Origin: Streptomyces aureus
Lineage (GTDB): Bacteria; Actinomycetota; Actinomycetes; Streptomycetales; Streptomycetaceae
NCBI RefSeq assembly: GCF_000725495.1
Contig: NZ_JNZD01000030.1
Location: 113,160 to 177,159, forward strand
Length of the DNA stretch: 64,000 bases
Direction: 5' to 3'
The position numbers and the translations under genes are program-made. This document shows, in pieces, positions 44,760 through 53,468 of this stretch (position 1 is the first letter of the stretch; each line of letters starts with the position of its first letter). A model generated the notes under the pieces. It did not search any database, had not been told where the DNA came from, and was given only the letters and a program-made list of their open reading frames with translations.

Positions 44760-45194
44760 ATGGACATCGATCCGAGCCGGAACAGGAAGCCGTCCGTGGA
44801 GGAGTTCGGCACGCTCACCAGCGCGTTCGGCGGCGAACTGCGCAACGTGACGGACGCGCGGCTGGCTGCGGACGGCTATCTGCGCGCGCTCGCGAGATCG
44901 ACTCCGCCCTCGGCGCCCGAGCACTGGGACGACATCCTGCTGGTGGTCACCGAACTCGCCGCGAACACGATCCAGTACGCTCCCGGCCCCTTCGAGCTCC
45001 AGCTGCGTCCCACGGTGGACGGTGTGCACGTGACACTCCACGACAGCAGCACCACCCCGCCGGCGCCCCGCCGCTTCCGCCCCTCCCAGGGCGGGGGCGG
45101 CATCGGCTGGCATCTCATCCACGCGCTCTCCGACCAGGTCAGCGTGATCGTGCGGCCCGACGGCAAGGACGTCCACGCGTTCCTGCCCTGGTGA
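44760..45194 (+). CDS. RsbW-like ATP-binding protein
   Basis: A 144-residue GHKL-fold protein. N-box VVTELAANTIQYAPG and C-terminal QGGGGIGWHLIHALSDQVSV followed by VIVRPDGKDVHAF are typical of Streptomyces RsbW-like ATPases. The central LHDSSTTPPAPRRF replaces the usual G1 (DxGxG), so ATP binding may be weak. ATG 44760 has AAGGG upstream; a longer frame exists but begins within the Wbl gene. It probably shares a transcript with the Wbl gene. Partner unknown. Confidence 0.88.
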   Translation: MDIDPSRNRKPSVEEFGTLTSAFGGELRNVTDARLAADGYLRALARSTPPSAPEHWDDILLVVTELAANTIQYAPGPFELQLRPTVDGVHVTLHDSSTTPPAPRRFRPSQGGGGIGWHLIHALSDQVSVIVRPDGKDVHAFLPW

Positions 45195-45328
45195 GGGGAC
45201 GCGTCCGGGGCCGCACCGAACGCGGCGTCCGCCGAGGACGCCCCGAAACGCGCAGGTGTCGTCGCGCGCCGCCTGGGCACTCGGTCCCGGTGAAGGCAGC
45301 CGTCCCTCCGAACGATCGAGGTGGAGCG

Positions 45329-45673
45329 TTGAGCCCGGAGCCGCAACCGTCCGAACAGGAACCGTCGGAGCGGGAGCACACCGTGTGGGACCGGGTGCGC
45401 CGCGCCGCCACCGGGATGAACCACCATCAGGCGAAGGAGGCCCTCGGCGAGGCGCGGAAGGCCGCCGAGGACGCCCCGGACGACGGTGACACCGCGGCCG
45501 ACGCGCGGACGGAGGCGGAGGAGTGGGAGCGGATCACCGACGCCCTGGCCGATCACGCCGGTGCCTACGACCCCGCCACGGACCCCTTCGTCCAGGGGCA
45601 GCTCGCCGCCCGCTCCAACCGCGGGCGGGCGGCCGTCGTCGGCAGCGCGCGGACGTCCGTACGACATGACTGA
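45329..45673 (+). CDS. Hypothetical charged alpha-helical protein
   Basis: I do not recognise this protein. About 114 residues, strongly acidic and helical in the middle (HQAKEALGEARKAAEDAPDD), with EWERITDALADHAGAYDPAT and a basic end. No membrane segment or motif. The start is uncertain: TTG 45329 follows GGTGGAG, but with only two bases between; GTG 45290 is an alternative. It follows the RsbW-like gene by 134 bases in the same direction. Codon use suits a real Streptomyces gene. Confidence 0.6.
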   Translation: MSPEPQPSEQEPSEREHTVWDRVRRAATGMNHHQAKEALGEARKAAEDAPDDGDTAADARTEAEEWERITDALADHAGAYDPATDPFVQGQLAARSNRGRAAVVGSARTSVRHD

Positions 45674-45842
45674 CCATCACCCCTCCCGCGATGTCAGTGG
45701 TTTGCGGAAGAATGCCGATCAGCAGGAACGTCACCGCACCGGTGCCGCACGATCCCGTCCGTCCGTCGAAAGGCCGCCCGCACATGACGCCGACCTCGCA
45801 CCTCCGTGCCGTGCCGCGAGCGCCGATCGGAGGCCGGTGACC

Positions 45843-46286
45843 ATGCTGCGGCCCCTGCCCGGCACCCGTGCGCCGCTCGGGCCCGAGGGCGCCGAGGTTC
45901 TGCGTCTGATCACCCAGCGCCGCTTCCCCGTCCGTCTCACCGTGCACGCGAACGGCCGCCGCCGGTACGGTTACTGGCTTCCGTTCGATCCCTCGACGGG
46001 ACGCGGCGGCTGCTATGTCGCCCTGCCCACCGGCGAGTGCGACGCGCTGCACGCCGCGGGCCGGATCGTCCTCGGTGATCCGCTCGTCGACCCCGCGAAG
46101 ACCACGTACGCCGTCCAGGCGGCGGCCCGCACGGGTGCCACCGGCCGTGACGACGTGGTCCGGCGGACGGAGCCGGAGAACCGGAGCCGGGTGAGCAGCC
46201 GGACCGGGACGGACGGCCGGAGCGGAGCAAGGAGCCGCACCGGGGCGATGGACCCGGGCGCCTTCCGCGCCGCCCTGACGGCCTGA
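45843..46286 (+). CDS. Hypothetical protein
   Basis: A 147-residue protein I cannot assign. The N-terminal half is compact (GAEVLRLITQRRFPVRLTVH, RRRYGYWLPFDPSTGRGGCY, then VALPTGECDALHAAGRI), resembling small Streptomyces proteins of unknown function. The C-terminal third is Arg/Ser/Thr/Gly-rich and probably disordered. ATG 45843 has GGAGG nine bases upstream; an in-frame GTG six bases earlier is less well spaced. The 169 bases before it show nothing else. No operon partner is evident. Confidence 0.65.
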   Translation: MLRPLPGTRAPLGPEGAEVLRLITQRRFPVRLTVHANGRRRYGYWLPFDPSTGRGGCYVALPTGECDALHAAGRIVLGDPLVDPAKTTYAVQAAARTGATGRDDVVRRTEPENRSRVSSRTGTDGRSGARSRTGAMDPGAFRAALTA

Positions 46287-46354
46287 CACCTCTTCCGGGA
46301 CGGACGCCACAGGCGGAACATCCGCACAACGAGACCCACCCGTACCACCGGCAC

Positions 46355-46371
46355 TTACTCTGCAGTAATAT
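46355..46371 (+). promoter_or_regulatory. Operator-like palindrome overlapping a -10-like box
   Basis: TTACT (46355-46359) and AGTAA (46364-46368) flank CTGC, and TAATAT (46366-46371) resembles a -10 hexamer. The element lies about 30 bases before the DoxX-like start, an AT-rich island in GC-rich surroundings. No matching -35 was found. Confidence 0.5.
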
Positions 46372-46399
46372 CCGCGGCAGGCTTCCTGGAGGAGGAACC

Positions 46400-46780
46400 G
46401 TGCCACGGCCCGACCGATCACCCCTGCTGCTCGCGGGCCTGCTGGCCACGGCGGGCGTCGCCCACTTCGCCGCACCACGGCAGTTCGACGCCATCGTCCC
46501 GCGCGCGCTGCCCGGATCACCGAGGACCTGGACCTATGTGAGCGGCGCCGTCGAACTCGCCCTGGCGGCCGGGGTGGCACTCCCCCGCACCCGCCGGGTC
46601 GGCGCGCTCGCCACCGCCGCGTTCTTCGTCGGGGTCTTCCCCGCCAACGTCCAGATGGCCGTGGACTGGCGCCGTCGCCCCGCGCCGCTCAGGGCCGCGG
46701 CCCTCGCCCGGCTCCCGCTCCAGGTGCCGCTCGTACTGTGGGCGCGCGGAGTCGCCCGGTCCGGAAAGGGACAGTCATGA
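46400..46780 (+). CDS. DoxX-like small membrane protein
   Basis: A 126-residue protein with four hydrophobic segments, starting RSPLLLAGLLATAGVAHFAA and containing VSGAVELALAAGVALPRTRR, the pattern of the DoxX family. Members have been linked to redox balance and thiosulfate or oxidative-stress responses. GTG 46400 is preceded by GGAGGAGG. It shares ATGA with the peroxiredoxin gene, so the two are translationally coupled, which supports a redox role. An operator-like palindrome precedes the pair. Confidence 0.85.
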   Translation: MPRPDRSPLLLAGLLATAGVAHFAAPRQFDAIVPRALPGSPRTWTYVSGAVELALAAGVALPRTRRVGALATAAFFVGVFPANVQMAVDWRRRPAPLRAAALARLPLQVPLVLWARGVARSGKGQS

Positions 46781-47244
46781 CAACTCAGGTGACCGTGGGC
46801 GACCGCGTCGAGGACTTCGCGCTGCCGGACGAGACCGGGGCGACGCGGAGCCTGTCCGCGCTGCTGGCCGACGGACCGGTGGTGCTCTTCTTCTACCCCG
46901 CCGCCATGACGGCCGGCTGCACCGCCGAGGCCTGTCACTTCCGCGATCTGGCCACCGAGTTCACGGCCGCCGGCGCCCGACTGGTCGGGATCAGCGGTGA
47001 CGCGGTCGAGAAGCAGCAGGAGTTCGCCGACCGGCACACGCTCGGTTATCCGCTGCTCTCCGACGCCGACGGGACCGTCCGGGAGCGGTTCGGGGTGAAG
47101 CGGGGCTTCACCCTCGCCCCCACCAAGCGGGTCACCTTCGTCATAGGGGAGGACCGCACCGTCCTGGAGGTGGTCCGCAGCGAACTGCGGATGAGCGTCC
47201 ACGCCGACCGGGCCCTCGCCGCGCTGCGGGCGCACCGGGGCTGA
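46777..47244 (+). CDS. bcp: Peroxiredoxin, Bcp/PrxQ type
   Basis: A 155-residue thiol peroxidase. The active-site segment is FFYPAAMTAGCTAEACHFRD, holding the peroxidatic Cys (TAGC) and a resolving Cys five residues later, as in PrxQ/Bcp; Arg in VKRGFTLAPTKRVTF fits the conserved catalytic Arg region. Length is normal. ATG 46777 overlaps the DoxX-like stop by four bases. It reduces hydrogen or lipid peroxides with thioredoxin. A very strong hairpin follows. Confidence 0.94.
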   Translation: MTTQVTVGDRVEDFALPDETGATRSLSALLADGPVVLFFYPAAMTAGCTAEACHFRDLATEFTAAGARLVGISGDAVEKQQEFADRHTLGYPLLSDADGTVRERFGVKRGFTLAPTKRVTFVIGEDRTVLEVVRSELRMSVHADRALAALRAHRG

Positions 47245-47323
47245 CAGCTCCGCCCGCGTACACCAGAACGGGGAACTCCCCTGCGGGCGCACCGGGAGCG
47301 AGGTCCCCGGGACCGGCCCCGAA

Positions 47324-47378
47324 CGCAGTGAACGGGCCCCGCCCCTATGCGGATGGAGGGCGGGTCCCGTTCACTGCG
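47324..47378 (+). terminator. 21-bp stem hairpin after the peroxiredoxin gene
   Basis: Arms at 47324-47344 and 47358-47378 pair over 21 bases with one mismatch; the stem begins CGCAGTGAACGGG. The 13-base loop is 47345-47357. This is the strongest hairpin seen here. It lies in the 359-base gap 47245-47603, whose remainder shows no gene or clear promoter. Confidence 0.88.
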
Positions 47379-47603
47379 CCCATTGTCGGCACGCTCCACG
47401 TCCGCCGACAGGGAGTGCGGGACGGCGGCGTGGGGACACCGCGCACACCCCGTGCGCGCCGCGCGCCTCCCGTGTGCGCCCCCTCCCCCGGCACCCGCTC
47501 GCCGGGCCCGGAACCGCTTCCGAGGGCGAGGCGCCCTGTCCGGTCCCGGGCCGAACGGTCATGCTGGAGCCGGCGGAACGGACCCACGCACCACGGAGGC
47601 CCC

Positions 47604-48551
47604 ATGACGGACCAGGTCACCCCCCTCGACGTGAGGCCGGCGGCGGGACACATCGGCGCCGAGATCACGGGAGTGGACCTGGCGCAGGCGCCGACGGACG
47701 AGACCGTGGCCGCGATCCGGGCGGCGCTGCTGCGCTGGAAGGTACTGTTCTTCCGCGGCCAGCGGCTCGACCACACCGCGCACGTCGCCTTCGCCCGCCG
47801 GTTCGGGACCCCGGTACGGCTCCGGTCCCGGGGCAGCGCGTCCCCCGGGGACTTCCCCGAGGTCGAGACGACCGCCGACCGTCTGGAACTGGGCGGGCGC
47901 TACGGCATGGACCACGACGAGTGGCTGCGCAGACGCCGTCACTCCCTGCTGCGCGGCTGGCACTGCGACCACGGCGCCCGGATCGATCCTCCGGCCGCCA
48001 CGATCCTGCGCGCCGAGACCGTACCCCCGTACGGCGGCGACACCACCTGGTCGAACCTGGCGGCCGCCTACGCGGGTCTGTCGGCTCCCGTGCGCGCCTT
48101 CGTCGACACCCTGCGCGCCGAGCACCGGCTCGGGGTCGGGTACCAGAGCCGGCCCGGGGACGACGCGTACGTCCGTCATCTGCTGGACCGTCAGATCGCC
48201 ACCGAACATCCGCTGGTGCGGGTGCACCCCGAGACGGGCGAGCGACTGCTGTTCGTCAACGGCTACTACGTCGAGCAGATCCGCGAGGTGTCCCGGCCGG
48301 AGAGCCGGGCGCTGCTCGACATGCTGCTGGAGCAGGCGACCCGGCCCGAGTACACGGTCCGCTTCCGGTGGGAGCCGGGCAGTGTGGCCTTCTGGGACAA
48401 CCGGGCGACCATCCATCTGGCGCCGGGCGACACCGCCCACCTCGACCACCCCCGGGTCATGCACCGGGTGATGCTGGCCGGTGACGTCCCGAGGGGGGTG
48501 GACGGTGAGCCGTCGGCGCCGATCACCGGCAGCGAGCCGGGACGCTGGTGA
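47604..48551 (+). CDS. TauD/TfdA-family 2-oxoglutarate/Fe(II) dioxygenase
   Basis: A 315-residue dioxygenase. The family opening is present (DVRPAAGHIGAEITGVDLAQ), the iron ligands His and Asp are in GWHCDHGARIDPPAATIL, and the distal His and 2-oxoglutarate Arg region is in WDNRATIHLAPGD and PRVMHRVMLAGD. Typical substrates are taurine, alkylsulfonates or other small acids, but specificity is not predictable. ATG 47604 has GGAGG upstream. It is a single gene converging with an FAD oxidase; no sulfonate transporter is nearby. Confidence 0.92.
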   Translation: MTDQVTPLDVRPAAGHIGAEITGVDLAQAPTDETVAAIRAALLRWKVLFFRGQRLDHTAHVAFARRFGTPVRLRSRGSASPGDFPEVETTADRLELGGRYGMDHDEWLRRRRHSLLRGWHCDHGARIDPPAATILRAETVPPYGGDTTWSNLAAAYAGLSAPVRAFVDTLRAEHRLGVGYQSRPGDDAYVRHLLDRQIATEHPLVRVHPETGERLLFVNGYYVEQIREVSRPESRALLDMLLEQATRPEYTVRFRWEPGSVAFWDNRATIHLAPGDTAHLDHPRVMHRVMLAGDVPRGVDGEPSAPITGSEPGRW

Positions 48552-48644
48552 GCGGCCGCGACGCCCGCCGGCCCGGGCCCCGGTGAGCCGGACGGCGGGC
48601 GGACCGGGCCGTACGCCGGGTGCCGGTGCCGACGCCCTTCCCGG

Positions 48645-50120
48645 TCAGAAGACGCCCTGCCCGGGGACCAGGATCCCCCGGGGGTCGTACGTGTGGCGGG
48701 CGGTCGCCAGGCGCCGGTAGACGGGGCCGAAGTGCTCGCGCCAGTCGGCCGCGTCGAAGGGGACCGAGCCGACCGGGTAGTGGGTGCCTCCCGCGGCGCG
48801 GACGGTGTCGTAGGCGGCCCGGTTGGCGGCGAGGAGCCGGTCGACGGTCGCGGTGTCACCGGGCGGGGTCGTGCGCAGGACGGCCAGCAGGTACGCCACC
48901 GGGTCGTCGGGGGTGCGCAGGAGCGGGGCGTGCAGTTTCTCGCGGAGCACCGGGTACAGCAGGACGACACCGGGGCCGAGGTCGGCGGGGGTGAGGTCGG
49001 CCAGCAGGGACTCGGTGAGCGCGGCCGCCGAACGGCCCGGGAGCAGCAGGTTCAGCCAGGGGTGGGCGAAGGCCCACAGGCCCGCTTCCTTGAGGGCGGC
49101 GACCGAGGCCGCGAGCCGGTCGAGGAAGTCGAAGTAGCCGAGGTCGCTCGTCTGCACCCCCGCGGGGTCGTGCCGCAGCCCGCGCAGCAGAGCCGTGTCG
49201 TCGGGCGCGGGGCCGACGGGCGGGCCGTAGGCCACGGCCTCGATGACGTAGCCGCGGAAGGCCCCGTCGGCGTCGGCGTTCACCTGGCCCTCGACATAGC
49301 CGAACCGGCCCTCCTGGACGAGCCGGCGCTGGTCGTCCAGGAAGGTGCGCAGGTCCGTGTAGGGCAGGAGGTAGTGCCGTACGGTCTCGGGCGCGGGCAC
49401 CAGACGCAGGGTGGCGCCGACGATGACCGCGCACTGGCCGAGTCCGGCGAGCACGGCGTGGAACAGGTCGGCGTGGCGGGCCGGGGAGCAGCGGACGAGG
49501 TCGCCCGCGCCGGTGACGACCTGGAGTTCCGTCACGTTGTCGACCTGGGCGCCCTGCCGGTGGGTCTGACCGCCGAGGCCGCCGACGGACAGGGTGCCGC
49601 CGACGGACAGTTCGAGGTAGTCGGTGAAGGTGGGCGGGGTGAGTCCGTGGGCCAGGGCCGCCCGGGCGACCTGGCTCCAGCGGGCGCCGGCGCCGACGGT
49701 GACCGTGGTGGCGCCGGGACGGACCGGGCCGATGGAGGCGAGCGGCGTGGTCTCGATGATCAGGCCGCCGTCGACCTGGGCCTGTCCCTGGGTGGCGTGG
49801 CCCTGGCCGCGGGGTGCGACGGGCACGCCGTGCTTGTTGCAGAAGCGGATCATGGCGACGACGTCGCCGACGGAGCCGGGCCGCAGGACCGCGGCCGGAC
49901 GCCGGTGGACGATGTGGCCGAAGTCGTCGGAGTCCGCCGTGAGCGAGGCGTCGTCGGTGTGGACGCTGCCGTCCAGGCGCGGCAGGCCCGCGAGCGCCCG
50001 GCCGTCGGCGGACGTCGCCTCGGCGGCCCAGCTGCGGGTGAAGGGATCGAACCCGACGACCGCCGCGCCGGCGGCGGCAAGGCCCTGAAGTGCGGTACGA
50101 CGCGAGGGTGTCCGGGGCAT
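48645..50120 (-). CDS. FAD-linked oxidase, cytokinin-dehydrogenase-like, Tat-type signal
   Basis: A 491-residue flavoprotein of the PCMH/VAO fold. A twin-arginine-like start (PSRRTALQGLAAAGAAVVGF) suggests export. FAD-binding motifs: VVAMIRFCNKHGVPVAPRGQ and GHATQGQ (the GH motif where cytokinin dehydrogenases bind FAD covalently), then TDYLELSVGGTLSVGGLGGQ. The C-terminal cytokinin-binding-type domain ends ATARHTYDPRGILVPGQGVF. ATG 50120 has GGAGGAG upstream. The substrate could be a cytokinin-like amine or an alcohol. Single gene, converging with the dioxygenase. Confidence 0.88.
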   Translation of the reverse strand: MPRTPSRRTALQGLAAAGAAVVGFDPFTRSWAAEATSADGRALAGLPRLDGSVHTDDASLTADSDDFGHIVHRRPAAVLRPGSVGDVVAMIRFCNKHGVPVAPRGQGHATQGQAQVDGGLIIETTPLASIGPVRPGATTVTVGAGARWSQVARAALAHGLTPPTFTDYLELSVGGTLSVGGLGGQTHRQGAQVDNVTELQVVTGAGDLVRCSPARHADLFHAVLAGLGQCAVIVGATLRLVPAPETVRHYLLPYTDLRTFLDDQRRLVQEGRFGYVEGQVNADADGAFRGYVIEAVAYGPPVGPAPDDTALLRGLRHDPAGVQTSDLGYFDFLDRLAASVAALKEAGLWAFAHPWLNLLLPGRSAAALTESLLADLTPADLGPGVVLLYPVLREKLHAPLLRTPDDPVAYLLAVLRTTPPGDTATVDRLLAANRAAYDTVRAAGGTHYPVGSVPFDAADWREHFGPVYRRLATARHTYDPRGILVPGQGVF

Positions 50121-50294
50121 GCGCTCCTCCAGGGGCGGCCGCTTCGAGATCAACTGGGGCCGAGTGTAAGGGACTTGAGTGCCCCTGGGGCCGGTTGATC
50201 CGAACGCGCCGCCGGGTGCGCCGCCGGCGCCGGAAACGGCCGCGTCCGCCGCCCCGGGAGGGACGACGGACGCGGTGGACCGTTCCGGGGAACG

Positions 50295-51485
50295 TCAGTT
50301 GGCCGACGAGCCCTCCGGCTCGTCCCCGTCGACGTCGACCGGCGTACGGCTGTACCCCTGGAGCTGGAGCGGGACGTTCGTCTTCGCGGCACCGCCCTCG
50401 GAGTTCTGTCCGCCCAGGTTCTGGCGGACGGAGTCGAGGATGGTCAGGCCCTGGGCGACCAGGCCGGCGGCGATCTCGCCGAGGCCGTCGGCGCCGTTGA
50501 GGACGTTGACGTTCGCACCGGCGAGACCGCCGGCCGCCTCCTTGACGATGAGGGGCAGCTGGTCGATCAGCATCCGGTCGAGCGCGACCCGGTCGTGCGA
50601 GGCGGCCGCCTCGGCCTGGATCTTCATGCGCTCGGCGTCGGCGATGGCCAGCACCTTGATGCGCTCGGCCTCGGCCTCGGCCGGCTTGACGACCTCGGCG
50701 ACCAGCTGCTGCTGACGCAACTGGGCGGCGCGCTGCGCGAGTTCGGTCTGCGCGGCGAGCACCTCCTGCTGGGCGTGGGCCTGGGCGAGCGGACCCGCCT
50801 GGGCGGCCTGCGCCTGCGCCCGGTCGACCTCGGCGGAGTACTCCGCCTTCACGATCGCCGTCTGCCGGGCGTACTCGGCCTGGTTCCGGGCCGCGACCTG
50901 CTCCGCCTCGACGGAGGCCTGGGTGGCCTGGGCCTGGGCGATCTGGGCCTGGCGCTGGATGGCGGCCTTGTGCGGAGCGGACATGGCGTCGATGTAGCCG
51001 GTGTCGCCGTCGTCGATCGACTGGATCTGGAGCGAGTCGACGATCAGACCGATCTTCGCCATCTCCAGCTTCGAGGTGTCGAGGACCTCGGCGGCCAGCT
51101 TCTGGCGCTCGGTGACGATCTCCTCGACCGTCATCGAGCCGATGATGGCGCGCAGATGGCCCGCGAAGATCCGGCCCGTCAGGACCGACATCTGGTCCTG
51201 GTCGGACAGGAAGCGCTGACCCGCGTTGATGATGCTCTCGGTGTCGTTGCCGACCTTGAAAGCGATCACGGCGCGGACGTGCAGCGAGATGCCCTGCTTG
51301 GTGACACAGGTCTCGGTGACCTCCGCCTCGCACATGGACAGCGTCAGGAAGCGGGTCTTACGGAAGACGGGCAGCACGAACTTGCCGTGCCCCGTCACCA
51401 CTCGGAACGGCGCGCCCCCCAGTCCCCGCCTGCCGCCCGAGATCAACATCGCCTCGTCGGGAGCGGGTACGCGATAACCGAACAT
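50295..51485 (-). CDS. SPFH/flotillin-like protein
   Basis: A 396-residue SPFH-domain protein. The N-terminal domain (about 1-190) shows MFGYRVPAPDEAMLISGGRR, VLPVFRKTRFLTLSMCEAEV and MTVEEIVTERQKLAAEVLDT. A long Ala/Gln/Glu-rich coiled coil follows (about 195-330), then a flotillin-type tail. No transmembrane helix is seen, so membrane association would be peripheral, as in flotillins. ATG 51485 has AAGGAG upstream. It lies 11 bases after an OB-fold NfeD-like gene, the usual partner of flotillins, in one operon. Likely role: membrane microdomain scaffold. Confidence 0.92.
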   Translation of the reverse strand: MFGYRVPAPDEAMLISGGRRGLGGAPFRVVTGHGKFVLPVFRKTRFLTLSMCEAEVTETCVTKQGISLHVRAVIAFKVGNDTESIINAGQRFLSDQDQMSVLTGRIFAGHLRAIIGSMTVEEIVTERQKLAAEVLDTSKLEMAKIGLIVDSLQIQSIDDGDTGYIDAMSAPHKAAIQRQAQIAQAQATQASVEAEQVAARNQAEYARQTAIVKAEYSAEVDRAQAQAAQAGPLAQAHAQQEVLAAQTELAQRAAQLRQQQLVAEVVKPAEAEAERIKVLAIADAERMKIQAEAAASHDRVALDRMLIDQLPLIVKEAAGGLAGANVNVLNGADGLGEIAAGLVAQGLTILDSVRQNLGGQNSEGGAAKTNVPLQLQGYSRTPVDVDGDEPEGSSAN

Positions 51486-51496
51486 GCTTCTCCTTC

Positions 51497-51748
51497 TCAA
51501 CCGGCGCCGACGGCGTCGCCGTCCAGCGCGTCCAGCGGATCGACCCACGCGATGACGTCGACCTCGCGACATCCCCTGGATTCGATCACCAGCACGGTCG
51601 CCCCCTTCGGCAGGGGTTCCCGAGACCAGGCATGGAAGGTCTCGGATCCGCCCCTCACGCGCACCAGGATCTCGCCGGGACCGGCGGTTCCCCGGGTGCC
51701 GATGAGCAGTTCCCCCGTGCAGCCGATCACGGCATCGTCCTGCACCAC
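51497..51748 (-). CDS. Small NfeD-like OB-fold protein
   Basis: An 83-residue protein with a beta-rich pattern (AVIGCTGELLIGTRGTAGPG, EILVRVRGGSETFHAW, PLPKGATVLVIESRGCREVD then VIAW) matching the OB-fold C-terminal domain of NfeD, without NfeD's membrane helices. NfeD genes often neighbour flotillin or stomatin genes, and this gene precedes the SPFH gene by 11 bases. GTG 51748 was chosen; GTG at the next codon is equally possible and the SD is weak. Confidence 0.75.
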   Translation of the reverse strand: MVQDDAVIGCTGELLIGTRGTAGPGEILVRVRGGSETFHAWSREPLPKGATVLVIESRGCREVDVIAWVDPLDALDGDAVGAG

Positions 51749-51995
51749 AGTCGGCCACCCCCCATCACTCTGAATCTGCCTCTGACCTTAGACCCAGCCT
51801 TTTCGGGTCCCGCACGCCCCCCGTCGGTCGACGGCCCCTCCGGGGTGCCCGCCCCGGGTCCCGGGATCAGTGTGTGCTCAACCCCGGGCGAAGCGATAGG
51901 GCCGCGCGGGAAGGAGGCGTGACAACGTTGCCGCTCCGCCCGCTCGCCGAGGGAGCGCCACCGCCACGGTCCCGGGTGCGGCTCCCCGGACACGG

Positions 51996-52081
51996 CCGAG
52001 CCCGGCGGTCCACTCGGGAGGGAGAGGGGACCGCCGGGCTCGGGCCGCGCTGCGGGTCGGGGCGATGCCGCCCCGACCCGC
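51996..52081 (-). terminator. Two tandem hairpins downstream of the chaplin gene
   Basis: A perfect 13-base stem (52052-52064 with 52069-52081, loop ATGC) begins 7 bases past the chaplin stop, followed by a perfect 16-base stem (51996-52011 with 52028-52043). Together they are a strong leftward terminator. The 339-base gap 51749-52087 holds nothing else recognised beyond the NfeD-like upstream region. Confidence 0.9.
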
Positions 52082-52087
52082 GGACCG

Positions 52088-52327
52088 TCAGCTGTTGGAG
52101 CAGCTGTTCGCCGCCGCCGGGTTCAGCAGCGCCACGACGTTGACCGTGGTGCCGCAGAGGTTGACGGGGATGTGAATGGGGACCTGAATGACGTTGCCGG
52201 ACAGGACTCCGGGGCTGTTCGCCGCGGCACCGACGACCGGTACGGGGTCGGCGGCGGCAGCGGTCCCGGCGGTGGCCAGCATGGCCACACTGGCAAGGCC
52301 GGCGGCGGCCATCAGACGAATACGCAT
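52088..52327 (-). CDS. Short chaplin (aerial hypha surface protein)
   Basis: A 79-residue secreted protein: signal peptide (MRIRLMAAAGLASVAMLATA then GTAAAA), and one chaplin domain (GAAANSPGVLSGNVIQVPIH, then IPVNLCGTTVNVVALLNPAA) with the two conserved cysteines. Short chaplins self-assemble into amyloid fibres that coat aerial hyphae and spores. There is no sorting signal, so it is of the ChpD-H class. ATG 52327 has GGAG eight bases upstream. Monocistronic, followed by two hairpins. It is direct evidence that the organism is a mycelial actinomycete. Confidence 0.95.
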   Translation of the reverse strand: MRIRLMAAAGLASVAMLATAGTAAAADPVPVVGAAANSPGVLSGNVIQVPIHIPVNLCGTTVNVVALLNPAAANSCSNS

Positions 52328-52523
52328 TCCAAAGCTCCGTTCATTCGCAGTGGTGCGAGCTCCTCCACCATCACCTCCGCGAACAAAAGCCGACATTCCA
52401 GCGCACCCGAACGGGGGTTCGCCCTCTCCGGCGGGCGTGGCCGGGGCCCGGCACCGGGCGTGTCGCGCGGGGCGTACGGAATGCCCGTAGCGTGAGTACA
52501 TCCGGTGGAAGAGGGAGAAGCCA

Positions 52524-52730
52524 ATGCCGACAAGCCAGCCCGACGCGTCCCTGCCCTCCGAGGACAGGGCGACCCCCGACGCGCTGCTGCACACCGGGAC
52601 CGAGGGCCCGGTGACGGCCGAGGACCTCGTTCTCGGCTCGGGTCGCGATGTCACACCGCAGAACCTCGCCTGGGCCGAGGCGAAGCTCCAGCGGGAAGGT
52701 TCCGCGGCCGTGGACAAGCTGCTGCCCTGA
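52524..52730 (+). CDS. Small hypothetical acidic protein
   Basis: A 68-residue protein I cannot assign: it contains LPSEDRATPDALLHTGTEGP, VTAEDLVLGSGRDVTPQNLA and AEAKLQREGSAAVDKLLP. The last third is helical. ATG 52524 has GGGAGAAGCCA before it, a fair SD, and a strong terminator follows at 52762, which supports a real gene. No membrane segment. Confidence 0.7.
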   Translation: MPTSQPDASLPSEDRATPDALLHTGTEGPVTAEDLVLGSGRDVTPQNLAWAEAKLQREGSAAVDKLLP

Positions 52731-52761
52731 CGCACGTCCGCTGGACGGCGTCATGGGCCGG

Positions 52762-52795
52762 CTCGGCCGGCTCCGATGCGGCGGAGCCGGCCGAG
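52762..52795. terminator. Bidirectional terminator
   Basis: A perfect 14-base stem, CTCGGCCGGCTCCG (52762-52775) with its complement (52782-52795), loop of six, between the convergent small hypothetical and DUF4360 genes. Confidence 0.9.
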
Positions 52796-52817
52796 GACCC
52801 GCGTCACGGGAGGCGGG

Positions 52818-53468
52818 TCAGGCGGCGGGGCACTCCTTCCAGGCCAGGTGGTAGACGGTGCTGATGTCGCCGTCCGTCGAGTCCATGGTCATGAAGCTGG
52901 AGCTGCCGGGCGCCGACGTGCCCGCGTTGACGCGGAGTTCGGTGTTGATGTTGAAGTTGCGCTGAACACCGCAGGGGGCCCAGACCAGTTGGGCCCAGTC
53001 CGTGGTGTCCGTGGCCTGCCAGTCGTCGCCGTACGGGCCGCGGAAGGGGTGGGTGATGGACGCCGTGTTCGGGGATCCCTGGAAGTAGTACGAGGCCTTC
53101 TCCGTGCTGCTGGCCCCCGTCTGGAGCGAGGCGAAACCGCGGTAGTCCGCGCTGGCGATGGCATAGGTGAAGCCCTGCGGGACGTGCACGTTCAGGTTGA
53201 GCTGGCAGTTCTTGCGGAACGCGGTGGGGTCGGCGTTGCCTCCGACCTGGGCGAGGTAGTCGCTGTAGGTCACGGTGAAGGCGGTGTTGTCCGGGGACAC
53301 GGCGACGGCCGCCGTTCCCTGGGGACAGCCGGACCCGTTGACCGTGGCGACACTGATGACGATCTTGTCCGGAGGCGGGTTGTCGAACACCGGGTTCGAG
53401 TTCGACAGGGGAAGCGCTGTGGCGAACAGGGCGGCGATCGCGCCACCCATGAACAGGCCACCGGCCAT
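52818..53468 (-). CDS. Secreted DUF4360-domain protein
   Basis: A 216-residue exported protein: signal peptide (MAGGLFMGGAIAALFATALP), then a DUF4360-type beta-sandwich. Recognisable parts are KIVISVATVNGSGCPQGTAA, VAVSPDNTAFTVTYSDYLAQ, RKNCQLNLNVHVPQGFTYAI and VWAPCGVQRNFNINTELRVN, with paired cysteines. The function of DUF4360 is unknown; members occur widely in fungi and actinomycetes as secreted proteins. ATG 53468 has GGAG close upstream; a longer frame to 53516 is less likely. Confidence 0.88.
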   Translation of the reverse strand: MAGGLFMGGAIAALFATALPLSNSNPVFDNPPPDKIVISVATVNGSGCPQGTAAVAVSPDNTAFTVTYSDYLAQVGGNADPTAFRKNCQLNLNVHVPQGFTYAIASADYRGFASLQTGASSTEKASYYFQGSPNTASITHPFRGPYGDDWQATDTTDWAQLVWAPCGVQRNFNINTELRVNAGTSAPGSSSFMTMDSTDGDISTVYHLAWKECPAA

